Below are positions 10,482-18,290 of a DNA stretch of 64,000 nt, piece after piece (position 1 is the first letter of the stretch; every line of letters begins with the position of its first letter). The stretch is taken from positions 496,001 through 560,000 of the forward strand of contig NZ_SPVH01000006.1 in NCBI RefSeq assembly GCF_004614235.1, in the 5' to 3' direction. The stretch comes from Brevundimonas intermedia. Lineage in GTDB: Bacteria > Pseudomonadota > Alphaproteobacteria > Caulobacterales > Caulobacteraceae. The translations under genes were made by a program, and so were the position numbers. The notes under the pieces are model-generated. The model had not been told where the DNA came from. It did not search any database and saw nothing but the letters and a program-made list of their open reading frames with translations.

Positions 10482-10928
10482 ATGCCTGACAGCCTGACGA
10501 CGAGAGAAAGCGAATGCGTCCACCTCGCCGGCCAGGGCCTGGAGGACAAGGAGATCGCCGCGCGTCTCGGCATTTCGCCGCGCACCGTCGGCAATCACCT
10601 GCACAGGGCCTACGCCAAACTGGGCGTATCGGATCGCAAACTGGCGGCGCGTCGGCTGAGTAGCGTCTACTCAGAGGCGTCGATACTCATTCCCAACACC
10701 GACCCCGATCCGCTGAATGATCCCACGTCGGCCGAACAGTCTGACGATGCGGTTTCCGACCGAACGACGTCCTGGCTTCTGCCGGCTCCGCCCCGCGGCG
10801 CTCTGGCGAGAGTGGGGATCATCGTCGCCGGCGCCGCCATCGCCCTGCTGTTCGCCATCGGGATCGTGACGGCGGGCATGGTGGTTCCATCCCTTTTCGA
10901 CCGGCTCGCTCCCGCTGAAATGCGCTGA
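10482..10928 (+). CDS. LuxR-type DNA-binding protein with C-terminal membrane anchor
   Basis: The 148-residue protein starts with a LuxR/GerE helix-turn-helix (TTRESECVHLAGQGLEDKEI, then AARLGISPRTVGNHLHRAYAKLG) at residues 4-60. An acidic linker follows, then one strong transmembrane helix (VGIIVAGAAIALLFAIGIVTAG) near the C-terminus. There is no receiver or ligand domain, so it is a membrane-tethered DNA-binding module rather than a classical response regulator. It is the first gene of a compact cluster running to 12,138. Confidence 0.8.
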   Translation: MPDSLTTRESECVHLAGQGLEDKEIAARLGISPRTVGNHLHRAYAKLGVSDRKLAARRLSSVYSEASILIPNTDPDPLNDPTSAEQSDDAVSDRTTSWLLPAPPRGALARVGIIVAGAAIALLFAIGIVTAGMVVPSLFDRLAPAEMR

Positions 10929-10955
10929 CAAAACGGCTTAACGGGAGATGAGCCA

Positions 10956-11291
10956 ATGAAGAACATGCACGTCGGCGTTCGCGTGGCGCGACAGGTCAGA
11001 ACCGCCGAACACGCCGTCGATCAGGCGATGATCGAGGTCTGCCGGCTGTTCCAGACGGCGCTGGAAGGTCGGGTCGAGGCCCGGCTGGCGGCGGAAGTCG
11101 GTCAGGACGCCCTGGCCAATATGGTTCGCGGCCTCAGCCAGTTGGCCGAGGTTCGCGGCGCGGTCATCGCAAGTCACGGCGAACTGGCCCAGGTCGCCGA
11201 CGAACACCAGGTCGGCTGGTATATGGACGGCCCTAGCGAGGACAAGGCGGGCACAACCACCGGCGTCGCGCCCTTCGCCATCGCCGCCTGA
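10956..11291 (+). CDS. Hypothetical 111-residue helical protein
   Basis: I do not recognise this family. The product is soluble, helical and rich in Ala/Val/Glu (for example AEHAVDQAMIEVCRLFQTAL), with no signal peptide. It starts at an ATG preceded by GGGAG, 27 bases after the LuxR-like gene, and is followed after 14 bases by a membrane protein. The tight packing suggests one operon. Confidence 0.65.
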   Translation: MKNMHVGVRVARQVRTAEHAVDQAMIEVCRLFQTALEGRVEARLAAEVGQDALANMVRGLSQLAEVRGAVIASHGELAQVADEHQVGWYMDGPSEDKAGTTTGVAPFAIAA

Positions 11292-11305
11292 TCGCTGCTG
11301 CGGGA

Positions 11306-11770
11306 ATGTGGTCGCCGCTGTCCCTGCTGCTGGAGTGCCTGACCTACGCGGTCATGGCGCTTCTGCTATGGAAAGGCCGCACGCCCGAGCGGATTGTCGT
11401 CGTCGCCCTGTTCGCACTGCAGTGGGGCACGCCGTTCGTGGACCACCTGTTCATCGGGCATTTCCGATGGGGGGTGGCGTCGCTGTCGTTCGCCATGTTC
11501 TGCCTGCTGGTGGGGCTGGCGCTGCGATACGACCGCTGGTGGCTGCTTCTGGCGACCGGCGCCCAGCTTATAGCCGTCTCGACCCATCTGGCCGGGATCG
11601 CCGGTTCCGACGCCCTTCTCTGGTCGATCGTGTCGACCCGGATGGTCGTCTGGTTCGAGCTCCTGCTCCTCGCCCTCTTCGGCGTCTGGGAGGCGCGCGC
11701 CGCCCCCTACGCCCATCCCCAATCACGGCCCGCGACCGTTCGCGCGCCACACAAGGTCACAGTCCAATGA
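11306..11770 (+). CDS. Hypothetical integral membrane protein
   Basis: The 154-residue protein has about four transmembrane helices (LSLLLECLTYAVMALLLW, IVVVALFALQWG, FAMFCLLVGLAL, VVWFELLLLALFGVW) and a short basic tail. The family is not recognised. Its stop overlaps the next start (ATGA), so it is probably translationally coupled within the LuxR-led cluster. Confidence 0.7.
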   Translation: MWSPLSLLLECLTYAVMALLLWKGRTPERIVVVALFALQWGTPFVDHLFIGHFRWGVASLSFAMFCLLVGLALRYDRWWLLLATGAQLIAVSTHLAGIAGSDALLWSIVSTRMVVWFELLLLALFGVWEARAAPYAHPQSRPATVRAPHKVTVQ

Positions 11771-12138
11771 ACACCCAAACCCCCAACGCCTTCATGCCCC
11801 TGTTCCGCTCGTGGCTCGAGACGGCCAATCTGGCCCAGCAGGTCGGATCGCAATCCCTGTCGGCCAGCGGCGAAAACCTGCTGGTCGAGCTGGACCTGGC
11901 GCCGATGGAGGCGGCCGAAACCACCCTGCTGGACCATGCGCCCAGCACGGCGGTCGAGGCGGTCTGCATGATCGAGATCATTCGTCAGGGTCTAGCCGAC
12001 GCCGGCCGTTCGGACGGCCGCGACATGCGCGCGCTGGCCGCGATTCAATCGTGGCTCGCCGGCACGGCTCTGGATGCGCCTTCGGATCGGCGGGACGAGG
12101 TGGAGCAGTTGCTGAAGAGCATCAGCAACCGCGGCTGA
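11767..12138 (+). CDS. Hypothetical 123-residue protein, last gene of LuxR-led operon
   Basis: This soluble, acidic, helical protein begins MNTQTPNAFMPLFRSWLETA. It has no motif I can assign. It overlaps the preceding membrane-protein gene by four bases, and its stop abuts the stop of the convergent XRE gene. Its composition resembles the protein at 10,956, but no clear homology was seen by eye. Confidence 0.7.
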   Translation: MNTQTPNAFMPLFRSWLETANLAQQVGSQSLSASGENLLVELDLAPMEAAETTLLDHAPSTAVEAVCMIEIIRQGLADAGRSDGRDMRALAAIQSWLAGTALDAPSDRRDEVEQLLKSISNRG

Positions 12139-12492
12139 TCAGCCGCGCAGGCCCTTGGCCACGGTCAAGAGGGCGTCGCGTTGTGCGGCGTCCTTGATCC
12201 CGCGGAAGGCGGCCAGCAGTTCAGCGACGCCAGGGGCGGCCAGCGCAAGCTCGTCGCCCTCGGCCGTCTCCAACTCGCCCAGCAGGGCGGCGCCGGTCGA
12301 CTTCAGGACCGATGCGATCTGCAGCAGACGGGCGGCGGAAACGCGGTTAACGCCCCGCTCGTACTTTTGAATCTGCTGGAAGGTGACGCCTGCGCCGGCG
12401 GCCAACTGCGCCTGCGTGATGCGAAGCTCTTCGCGACGCGTGCGGATGCGGCCGCCGATGGCGATGTCTACGGGATCTACTGCGTCGTTCAT
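12139..12492 (-). CDS. XRE-family transcriptional regulator
   Basis: The 117-residue protein has a Cro/C1 helix-turn-helix at residues 14-68 (IRTRREELRITQAQLAAGAG, then VTFQQIQKYERGVNRVSAAR) and a short C-terminal helical tail. It is the last core-like gene before the first tRNA-derived repeat at 12,666. A second XRE protein at 31,480 shares the VTFQQ(I/V)QKYE signature, typical of alphaproteobacterial regulators of this type. Confidence 0.85.
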   Translation of the reverse strand: MNDAVDPVDIAIGGRIRTRREELRITQAQLAAGAGVTFQQIQKYERGVNRVSAARLLQIASVLKSTGAALLGELETAEGDELALAAPGVAELLAAFRGIKDAAQRDALLTVAKGLRG

Positions 12493-12665
12493 TTGGGCCT
12501 ACGGACAGGACTAATGCGGGCGCCATGGCCCCAAAACGCCAACGGCGTCAAGCCAAAGCTGCTCCACTAGGGAGTGCTACGTGTGCTGATGAGTGTGAAT
12601 TCAACCAATGGGATATGTGACGGAGTTTTCGCCGTCGCTTCCGGCGCGAACCGCGCTCGGAAAAG
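12493..12665. other. Intergenic stretch up to the island boundary
   Basis: No gene, tRNA or clear terminator was recognised. The sequence changes character from core-like to accessory at the tRNA-derived repeat that begins at 12,666. Confidence 0.4.
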
Positions 12666-12711
12666 TGGTGCCGCTTAGGTGACTCGAACACCTGACCCCA
12701 TCATTACGAAT
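12666..12711 (-). repeat. att-like copy of tRNA-Thr 3' half (distal)
   Basis: These 46 bp are identical to 44,585-44,630, the CCA end through the anticodon loop of tRNA-Thr(CGT). The match stops where the 5' half of the tRNA would begin, so this is not a tRNA gene. It marks the far end of the island. Confidence 0.85.
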
Positions 12712-12956
12712 TCGATGGAAGCTTACCCACCAAATTCAAGCCGTGACTAGCTTCTAGCAACGTTTCGTTCAGGCTGAAAGCTCCCCACCCACAGGCTTCC
12801 CAGTTTGGGCCGAGGGGGTAGTTCGGGAGTTTCCTAGTTAAAGATCGTTAGCGTGGGAACGCGACAAATTCCGACCTGCGCCATACCTGCATGGCCCGCG
12901 CTGCCAGGAGTTCACTTCGTGGGACGGCCCCGCTTCGTGGATGCCTTCGGAGCATC

Positions 12957-13376
12957 TCAAGAAGGCTTAGCTTTGCGACCTTTCGCGCCCAGCCCAATCG
13001 ACTTTGCCAGTTCCGACCGACGGGCCGAGTAGGCAGGCGACACCATCGGGTATGTGGAGGGCAGGCCATATCGATCGCGGTATTCGTTTGGCGTGATACC
13101 GTTCGCCGACAGGTGACGTTTCAGGGACTTGTAGGTGCGCCCGTCTACGAAGCTAACCAGGCCCTCATCGGTGATCGACTTCCGGATTTGGCCAGCACTG
13201 GCACGAGCGAAGATTTCTACAGCTTCCGGTTCAGGCTGGCCGACGTTCGCGAGCGCCGCATGAGTGGACGAGATCAGATCGCCGATCCGCTCGGGCGGAA
13301 GGTCGTTGTTCGACACGTAATTGGCTACGATCCCAACCGTCATGTCGAGAAGCGAGGATATTGCCTGGTCAGTCAT
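12957..13376 (-). CDS. MucR-family regulator, C-terminally shortened copy
   Basis: The 139-residue protein has the MucR layout: LLDMTVGIVANYVSNNDL at the N-terminus, a basic KSLKRHLSANGITPNEYRDR segment, then YGLPSTYPMVSPAYSARRSE. In classical Ros/MucR proteins the segment before KRHL carries zinc cysteines; here it reads FVDGRTYKSLKRHL, with none. MucR proteins are nucleoid-associated regulators of many genes. Compared with the copy at 20,943, one C/G difference creates TGA and removes 15 residues. Confidence 0.8.
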   Translation of the reverse strand: MTDQAISSLLDMTVGIVANYVSNNDLPPERIGDLISSTHAALANVGQPEPEAVEIFARASAGQIRKSITDEGLVSFVDGRTYKSLKRHLSANGITPNEYRDRYGLPSTYPMVSPAYSARRSELAKSIGLGAKGRKAKPS

Positions 13377-13453
13377 GTGGCGATGCACTTTTGGTGATGG
13401 CCGGACCCAAGCGGTTCGACATTCGATGCCCACGGTAAGCCGACCTTGCGAGC

Positions 13454-13476
13454 GTCTGCAACGGGTGGAAGCGGAC
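13454..13476 (+). repeat. Array repeat 1, short 23-bp form
   Basis: GTCTGC and GCGGAC arms flank AACGGGTGGAA. This is the minimal hairpin, with the left and right ends of the 107-bp repeat joined directly. The same form occurs at 21,486. Confidence 0.75.
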
Positions 13477-13502
13477 ACTCACTCAGCGCACCTCGGGAGC
13501 GC

Positions 13503-13721
13503 TCACTCATCGGGTTGGCGCGTTTCAACGAGGAAGCCTTGGCTGGTCGTCTGTTGCTCGAATGTGTGCGCAAGGCGACGAACTTCCCCTGCTGATCTTC
13601 CCCACGGAATGATGCTCTTACGGAAATCGACATCGGTCTCCCCCGGCCTGAAACCTCTCCGGAAGAAGATGTGCGAATCTAACCGAAACAGCTGATGAGA
13701 ATACAGCGTGTCTGGCTTCAT
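13503..13721 (-). CDS. Hypothetical 72-residue protein
   Basis: The product begins MKPDTLYSHQLFRLDSHIFF and is not recognised. It starts on the stop codon of the gene upstream (ATGA at 13,718-13,721), which suggests a translationally coupled pair within one repeat-bounded unit. It has no signal peptide or clear domain. Confidence 0.5.
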   Translation of the reverse strand: MKPDTLYSHQLFRLDSHIFFRRGFRPGETDVDFRKSIIPWGRSAGEVRRLAHTFEQQTTSQGFLVETRQPDE

Positions 13722-13942
13722 CGCTTCTTCCTGGGGCCGAGTAGCGTGAACCGATGGGCGTTCGAGAAATCCAGAACTACGGCTCTACCCGAGTTTGATT
13801 CCCCATCGCGATCGTGCACCGTGAAGGTCACCTCGGGTGCACTCGCGGCCAAAGGTGGCCAACCCATAAGGATTGCGGCCACCAAGATGATTGCCGCGCC
13901 TAGCCCAAGTAAGCCCACTGCTTTGCCAATGCGCATGATCAT
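13718..13942 (-). CDS. Hypothetical small membrane protein
   Basis: The ATG at 13,942 gives a 74-residue protein with one hydrophobic helix (AVGLLGLGAAIILVAAILMG), then a short outside domain with TFTVHDRDGESNSGRAVVLD. A longer reading frame runs through the repeat at 13,970 and is rejected as start because that part is repeat sequence. The function is unknown. It is coupled to the gene at 13,503. Confidence 0.55.
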   Translation of the reverse strand: MIMRIGKAVGLLGLGAAIILVAAILMGWPPLAASAPEVTFTVHDRDGESNSGRAVVLDFSNAHRFTLLGPRKKR

Positions 13943-13969
13943 GCAGCCAACATTGACCTCATTAAGAAT

Positions 13970-14008
13970 GTCCGCAATGGGTCGGAATGCGACAATGGCC
14001 CCAGAACG
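13970..14008 (+). repeat. Array repeat 2, left fragment
   Basis: It starts GTCCGCAATGGGTCGGAATG and is cut off before the inner GCGGAC box, beside the stop of the next minus-strand gene. It nearly matches the fragment at 22,645, including the flanking gene end. Confidence 0.7.
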
Positions 14009-14009
14009 A

Positions 14010-14363
14010 CTAGTGAACGATGGGTTGGGCGGTCTGCCGCAGCAGATCAGGGTAGTCCTCGGGGCGGCCTTGGCGAACCACAATGCTAGTTTGGCCTACT
14101 CGCTCCACTGCCCTCCGCGCCAACTCGATGCACTGTTGGTCTTGGTCATCTCCCCAGACGATATCCACCTGATTGGGCCTCGCTTGTAGTGCGGCGAACC
14201 ATCGTTCGACCATAGCCATTTCGGACATCCACATATCTTGGATCAGATAGCGGCACTGACCGTCCCGATGATCGACAGTGACTGGGTAGCCGAGCGACTG
14301 CTCCGGAACTGCCGCGCAGCCAGTGGGTAAGAGTAACAGCGCTGCGACGACGACCGGCTTCAT
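14010..14363 (-). CDS. Hypothetical lipoprotein-like secreted protein
   Basis: The 117-residue product has a hydrophobic leader MKPVVVAALLLLPTGCAAVP with a cysteine after TG, close to a lipobox though the -3 residue is proline. The mature part includes HRDGQCRYLIQDMWMSEMAM and DQDQQCIELARRAVERVGQT. The last 50 residues recur as a truncated copy at 22,685-22,837. The function is unknown; it is a single-gene unit between repeats. Confidence 0.6.
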   Translation of the reverse strand: MKPVVVAALLLLPTGCAAVPEQSLGYPVTVDHRDGQCRYLIQDMWMSEMAMVERWFAALQARPNQVDIVWGDDQDQQCIELARRAVERVGQTSIVVRQGRPEDYPDLLRQTAQPIVH

Positions 14364-14390
14364 TCCAGAAGCATCTGCCATGCGGTCAAC

Positions 14391-14497
14391 GTCCGCAATG
14401 GGTCGGTTTGCGATACTGGCATCTCGCCGGAAACCCGACATTCCGGTGACGGTCCGGAAGCGGACTCCGCGAGGTTCAGCTAGGGGTGGCAAGCGGA
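14391..14497 (+). repeat. Array repeat 3, full length (107 bp)
   Basis: The left end is GTCCGCAATGGGTCG, the inner box CCGGAAGCGGAC, and the right end CAGCTAGGGGTGGCAAGCGGA. It is very close to repeat 9 at 17,880, sharing AACCCGACATTCCGGTGACG. Confidence 0.85.
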
Positions 14498-14554
14498 AGT
14501 TGCGCTGCAGGCATTAGGCTGAAACATTGCAAGAACCTCGCAATGGAGCCGACC

Positions 14555-15022
14555 ATGCAATCTGTTTTAGCCGCTGTCGCAGCGACAATCGGGCTCAACA
14601 TTTTCGTTTTGCCAGCCTATTCCGGATGGGATGGCGCGGAGTGGGGCATGACGCCAGAACAGGTGTCAGCCGCTGTCCCCGGAGTTCGAGTTGTTCGCCG
14701 GGGAATGTTGCTGTCCGATGCGCGGAAACAGAGCGCGAGGGATGTGGAACTCTACGGCATCAGTCTCGAAGCATCGTATTTCTACAGCCCACGCGGTTTG
14801 ACCTTCATTCGTTTCGACGTGCCCTTCCGACGGTGCGCTACCCTCGTCGATGGCCTTATCGCCGCCCACGGGCAACCCGCGAACGTGAGCGACCAAGGCA
14901 TTCTCAAACTAATCACTTGGGAAGACCCGGACGCTGGCAACCGGCTGATCCTGTTGCAGTCCGCAGCAGGAATCTGTGACCTACGCATTCGGTCAATCGA
15001 AGCCGGGAACGGCGTCGGCTAA
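14555..15022 (+). CDS. Hypothetical secreted protein
   Basis: The 155-residue product has a signal peptide (MQSVLAAVAATIGLNIFVLP, cleavage near AYS). The WDGAEWGMTPEQVSAAVPG segment is reminiscent of periplasmic proteins with a WG-motif start. It is not assigned to a family. An upstream ATG at 14,543 adds four residues. The stop lies two bases before the next repeat. Confidence 0.6.
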   Translation: MQSVLAAVAATIGLNIFVLPAYSGWDGAEWGMTPEQVSAAVPGVRVVRRGMLLSDARKQSARDVELYGISLEASYFYSPRGLTFIRFDVPFRRCATLVDGLIAAHGQPANVSDQGILKLITWEDPDAGNRLILLQSAAGICDLRIRSIEAGNGVG

Positions 15023-15023
15023 A

Positions 15024-15072
15024 GTCCGCAACGGGTCGTGAACCGAAGTTCGTTTATGGGGGGGTTAGCGGA
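15024..15072 (+). repeat. Array repeat 4, shortened (49 bp)
   Basis: It has GTCCGCAACGGGTCG at the left and GGGGTTAGCGGA at the right, with most of the middle deleted. Confidence 0.7.
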
Positions 15073-15292
15073 TCGTGGGCGGGAACAAGTCGGCACGTGC
15101 CTTGTCTGTCTTTTTCATCCTACCGGCGAGGACAGCAAAGCCAACTGAAGCCGCTGCGACAACGATGGCAAACGCCGCGTTTCCAGGGTCGCCGCTGATG
15201 CCCAATAGGATCGCCAATGCCAGGGCGGCGACAGCCATGACCGCGCCTTGAACTTGGAAATATCCGAGGATGAAGGACCGGATTCGAAACAT
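15065..15292 (-). CDS. Hypothetical small membrane protein
   Basis: The 75-residue product has two hydrophobic helices (AVMAVAALALAILLGISG and AAFAIVVAAASVGFAVLAG) and a basic tail. Its TAA stop lies inside the right end of the repeat at 15,024. The function is unknown. Confidence 0.55.
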   Translation of the reverse strand: MFRIRSFILGYFQVQGAVMAVAALALAILLGISGDPGNAAFAIVVAAASVGFAVLAGRMKKTDKARADLFPPTIR

Positions 15293-15319
15293 TCGCCGAA
15301 CAGATCAGATTTCCCGACT

Positions 15320-15427
15320 GTCCGCTATGGGTCGGACCACAACATCGACACCAGCGCGAAAAGCGGACATCGGCCCCACAGCCCAAAAGCGGACGCGCCG
15401 AACTGCGGCAAGGGGTGGTAAGCTGAC
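15320..15427 (+). repeat. Array repeat 5, full length (108 bp)
   Basis: The left end is GTCCGCTATGGGTCG, the inner box AAAAGCGGAC appears twice, and the right end AGGGGTGGTAAGCTGAC is slightly diverged. Confidence 0.8.
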
Positions 15428-15471
15428 ACTTTGAATTGCAAGGTGGGCCATGCAGTCGTTGGAGCAGGGCT

Positions 15472-15999
15472 ATGATTTTAGCAGCGGTCATTGCGTTGGT
15501 TTCGGCTCAATCTTCGCCCACCACCTTGACGCTTGAGCAATGGGAGGGCTGCGCAAAATCGACCGTTTCCACATGCGACGTGCCGGGTGGAACTGACGAA
15601 TGGAAGTCGTGCCTTGAAGTAACCGACCCCATGAGCATGGAGGAATGGGACATGTGTGAGTTCGTGTCCTTTCCAGACTGCTTTCAAGACAGCCTACCCG
15701 ACGATGTTCAATCGAGCCTCAGACTTTGCGGCGCTCAACGCGCGGTCGCAGCACGAAATATTGCGATGAGTTGGACCTCTGAACAGAGCGCGTGGGGTAA
15801 TGAAGCCGGAGCGGCGCAGATGAGGTCCACTTGGGCTCGCGTTGAGCAACTCGCGATGGCCGATGCATCTGTCGATCCCTTGATGGCATCCGGAGCGCGC
15901 GTAGGAGCTATGGTGTCTGGCTTGAAAGCGATGGCGTTTATTCGGAATGCGTCTAATCAAGTCTCCCCTGCGCGAAGGGCGAATTCCACAAGAAGCTAG
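15472..15999 (+). CDS. Hypothetical secreted cysteine-containing protein
   Basis: The 175-residue product has a short signal peptide (MILAAVIALVSAQS). The region after it has several cysteines (LEQWEGCAKSTVSTCDVPGG, WKSCLEV, WDMCEFV, PDCFQD), consistent with disulfides after export. The C-terminal half is helical. It is not recognised, and is a single-gene unit in the same direction as the repeats. Confidence 0.55.
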   Translation: MILAAVIALVSAQSSPTTLTLEQWEGCAKSTVSTCDVPGGTDEWKSCLEVTDPMSMEEWDMCEFVSFPDCFQDSLPDDVQSSLRLCGAQRAVAARNIAMSWTSEQSAWGNEAGAAQMRSTWARVEQLAMADASVDPLMASGARVGAMVSGLKAMAFIRNASNQVSPARRANSTRS

Positions 16000-16011
16000 T
16001 ACCCGCTCTAG

Positions 16012-16092
16012 GTCCGCAACGGGTGGATTTCAGCCTTTAGCATCGGCCGGAAAGCAGACATGCTGGATGACCGTCAGGGGTGGTTAGCGGAC
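16012..16092 (+). repeat. Array repeat 6, internal deletion (81 bp)
   Basis: The left end GTCCGCAACGGGTGG and right end AGGGGTGGTTAGCGGAC are intact. About 26 bp of the middle are missing. Confidence 0.8.
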
Positions 16093-16117
16093 ATCGTTTT
16101 GCGATAGCGTGACGCTT

Positions 16118-16540
16118 ATGAGCGGATTTGGTTTTTTCCCACGAGACGGAGCAGGCGGGCCTTCCTCGGCGCCTATGGACTATGGATCGGCAACGGTGCG
16201 CGTAGGTGAGATGGTAGAGACCGTCTTCTGCAACCTCGCGATCTGGAGCAGCGCGGACTACGCCAGTCATTGGCGGGATGGCGCGTTGAAGTGCTTGGCG
16301 GAACAGCAGCCTCGCCTGTTTTGCACGGACCTGACCAAGCGGAATGCGACAGTCTTTGCCGCATTCCCCGAGGGTGATGGATATGCATTTGAACAGTGGG
16401 TTATTCAGCGTCGCACCTTCGCGGTGAGCGGGAAGGAAATAACCCTCAATCGTGAAGGTGACATGGTGCGCTCAGGCGGCGACGCATCGTGTTGGTGGGT
16501 AGACCGGGCGAGCATCGCCGACTTTGCCAACGCAGTCTGA
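16118..16540 (+). CDS. Hypothetical 140-residue cytoplasmic protein
   Basis: The product begins MSGFGFFPRDGAGGPSSAPM and has the aromatic-rich segments IWSSADYASHWRDGALKCL and EGDGYAFEQWVIQRR, and no signal peptide. Its size and style resemble immunity-like or DUF proteins, but I cannot assign a family. A GTG nine bases upstream is an alternative start. It ends two bases before the next repeat. Confidence 0.6.
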   Translation: MSGFGFFPRDGAGGPSSAPMDYGSATVRVGEMVETVFCNLAIWSSADYASHWRDGALKCLAEQQPRLFCTDLTKRNATVFAAFPEGDGYAFEQWVIQRRTFAVSGKEITLNREGDMVRSGGDASCWWVDRASIADFANAV

Positions 16541-16542
16541 AT

Positions 16543-16565
16543 GTCCGCGATGGGGTCGGTTTGCG
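16543..16565 (+). repeat. Array repeat 7, left fragment
   Basis: It starts GTCCGCGATGGGGTCGG, then loses similarity. The right half is absent before the duplicated gene at 16,659. Confidence 0.55.
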
Positions 16566-16658
16566 AACTTTCCACATAGCACCAAACGAGACGTCCAACT
16601 CACTACACGCCTACGCGTTCGATCGCGTCTGAGGGTTGAAGGAGGCAGGCAGGATCCT

Positions 16659-16841
16659 TCATCTCGCCTTGCGGAGCCAAACGATGCTCAGAGCGCCAGC
16701 CATGATCCCCGCGATTAGAACCGATGCGATTGCGGGTGAAAGAAGGTTCTCGCGCGCGCCGTAGAAAGCGAGGCCCGCACATAACGCGCCGCACCACGCT
16801 ATTGCCTGGAGAAGGGCGTATCCCTTTGAATGCTTCTTCAT
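16659..16841 (-). CDS. Small two-helix membrane protein, copy A
   Basis: The 60-residue product starts MKKHSKGYALLQAIAWCGAL and continues into a second hydrophobic helix ending WLRKAR. It is nearly identical to the 60-residue protein at 28,315, and flanking non-coding bases are also related, so a whole gene unit has been copied. The function is unknown. Confidence 0.65.
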   Translation of the reverse strand: MKKHSKGYALLQAIAWCGALCAGLAFYGARENLLSPAIASVLIAGIMAGALSIVWLRKAR

Positions 16842-16888
16842 GATGCCCTGCCTAGCATTTGGACCCAGGTTTCCCGCATTCAACTCAC

Positions 16889-16996
16889 GTCCGCAACGGG
16901 TCGATTTCGGTCTTGATCTTCCGCGCCGGAAACAGACGTTGGCCCCAAGGCCAGACAGCGGTCGCGGTCGACATCATCTAGGGGTGGTTTGCGGAC
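16889..16996 (+). repeat. Array repeat 8, full length (108 bp)
   Basis: Left end GTCCGCAACGGGTCG, middle GCCGGAAACAGACGTTGGCC, right end AGGGGTGGTTTGCGGAC. Confidence 0.85.
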
Positions 16997-17095
16997 GTTG
17001 GAAATCACTACTTGACTGCCCCCCTTCTGCGTAGGAGTCGGGTCGACGTTTGAGGATCGTCGTGACCTTCGCGTACGTCCGCCTGGGAGATACGG

Positions 17096-17812
17096 ATGTT
17101 CGGCGAAAAAGAGGCAAGCAAGCAGGTCTTGAACGATCTGTCTGACGACACGCTGGGCTTCGGCGGAACTGATCTACGAACGGTTCGAGACCTGCTGATT
17201 CGACCAAAGGCGGTTCTCGAAGCATGGATGGCCCACGGGCCGATGGGCGGCGGTGCTTACTCGAGGCCGCTGAAGCTCTACCTCGCTCTGAACGCCATCC
17301 TAATGCTGATTTGCTTTTTGAGAGGCGGGTTCGGCTATCTGCTGGATGCACTTCCTCCGGAACTGCTCACCAGCGTGCTCGAGCAGTCAGGGAAATCGCG
17401 AGACGCTTTCGTGGGCGACGCTGACAATTGGATGTCGCTCGTAATGGTACCCCTCACCGCTTCGCTTCTTATTGTCTTCACGACGCCCCTGTTCCGTTGG
17501 TGGGACCCCGAAGACCTTAAGTGGCGTCGCGGTGTCCGAGCCTCACTCGCCTACCTGAATGCGTGGACCGTGCTCATGCTGCCGTTCTCATGGTTCATGT
17601 ACGGCGCGAGCGCCGTAGCGATGGCATTCACGGTTCTGTTCTCCTTAATGGGGGTGGTCGCCTTCCTCCGGATGGGTAGGGGCCGCTGGTACAAGAGCTA
17701 CGGGCCGGGTGTGGGAAAGTCGCTGATCGTACTGCTCGCCATGCAAATCGTTGGCGCCATCGCTACCTGCATCGTCGTCGCCGTTGGCATATTCGCGGGA
17801 CGATTTGCTTAG
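17096..17812 (+). CDS. Hypothetical multi-pass membrane protein
   Basis: The 238-residue protein has a soluble N-terminus (LRTVRDLLIRPKAVLEAWMA) and about four transmembrane helices (LYLALNAILMLICFL, VMVPLTASLLIVFTTPLF, AVAMAFTVLFSLMGVVAFL, IVLLAMQIVGAIATCIVVAV). The layout resembles DUF3667/Yip1-like proteins, but I am not certain of the family. A good ribosome-binding site (GGGAG) precedes the ATG. It is the largest unit of the first array block. Confidence 0.65.
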   Translation: MFGEKEASKQVLNDLSDDTLGFGGTDLRTVRDLLIRPKAVLEAWMAHGPMGGGAYSRPLKLYLALNAILMLICFLRGGFGYLLDALPPELLTSVLEQSGKSRDAFVGDADNWMSLVMVPLTASLLIVFTTPLFRWWDPEDLKWRRGVRASLAYLNAWTVLMLPFSWFMYGASAVAMAFTVLFSLMGVVAFLRMGRGRWYKSYGPGVGKSLIVLLAMQIVGAIATCIVVAVGIFAGRFA

Positions 17813-17879
17813 GGCTTAGGGCAGCCTGGGTCCGCGTCAAACCCAGCGCTACTGCCACGGGTCCGCAGCGGCCGCGAAG

Positions 17880-17987
17880 GTCCGCAACGGATCGGCTTGC
17901 GAAGTTGGCGTCCCGCGGGAAACCCGACATTCCGGTGACGGTCTGAAAGCGGACTCCGCGCGGTTCAGCTAGGGGTGGTAAGCGGAC
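17880..17987 (+). repeat. Array repeat 9, full length (108 bp)
   Basis: Left end GTCCGCAACGGATCG and right end AGGGGTGGTAAGCGGAC. Extra GTCCGC boxes lie just upstream at 17,829 and 17,861, suggesting remnants of earlier copies. Very similar to repeat 3. Confidence 0.85.
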
Positions 17988-17993
17988 ATCCGG

Positions 17994-18263
17994 TCAGGTT
18001 GTCATTATTGATAAAACAAACGCCACAGCGAAGATGACGACGGTCGTTCTGGCAATCAATATCAAACACCAAGACGCTCTGAACCTTACACCGTGACGCT
18101 CGACCGTGAATAAGCGGATCGTCACCCACGGCCCGGCCCGCCAAAGGTGTTTTGTCCAGCCACCACCGTTCCAAATTGCCTCGATGGTTACCGCCAACAA
18201 GCCACTAACGATGTGGATGAAAACGGCACCGACAGCTATTTCGAAAAAGGGGAAACTGCCCAT
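17994..18263 (-). CDS. Hypothetical small membrane protein
   Basis: The 89-residue product has two to three hydrophobic segments (FFEIAVGAVFIHIVSGLLAV, CLILIARTTVVIFAVAFVLS). The ATG is preceded by AAGGGACAC, a usable ribosome-binding site. No family is recognised. It starts close to the left end of the repeat at 18,291 and ends six bases from repeat 9. Confidence 0.6.
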   Translation of the reverse strand: MGSFPFFEIAVGAVFIHIVSGLLAVTIEAIWNGGGWTKHLWRAGPWVTIRLFTVERHGVRFRASWCLILIARTTVVIFAVAFVLSIMTT

Positions 18264-18290
18264 GTGTCCCTTGTCAGATAACCGTTGAAG

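Larger units (their letters stand above)
12660..13476. repeat. Long direct duplication, copy 1 (att plus mucR-like gene)
   Basis: About 810 bp here match 20,691-21,509 closely: the tRNA fragment, a 245-bp non-coding stretch, the mucR-like gene, and the short form of the repeat. Differences are scattered substitutions, one of which creates a premature stop in this copy. Confidence 0.85.

Noticed and set aside
12666-12711. Functional tRNA genes at 12,666, 20,552, 20,697 and 44,441
   Set aside because: Only the 3' half is present in each; the D-arm and 5' acceptor strand are missing.
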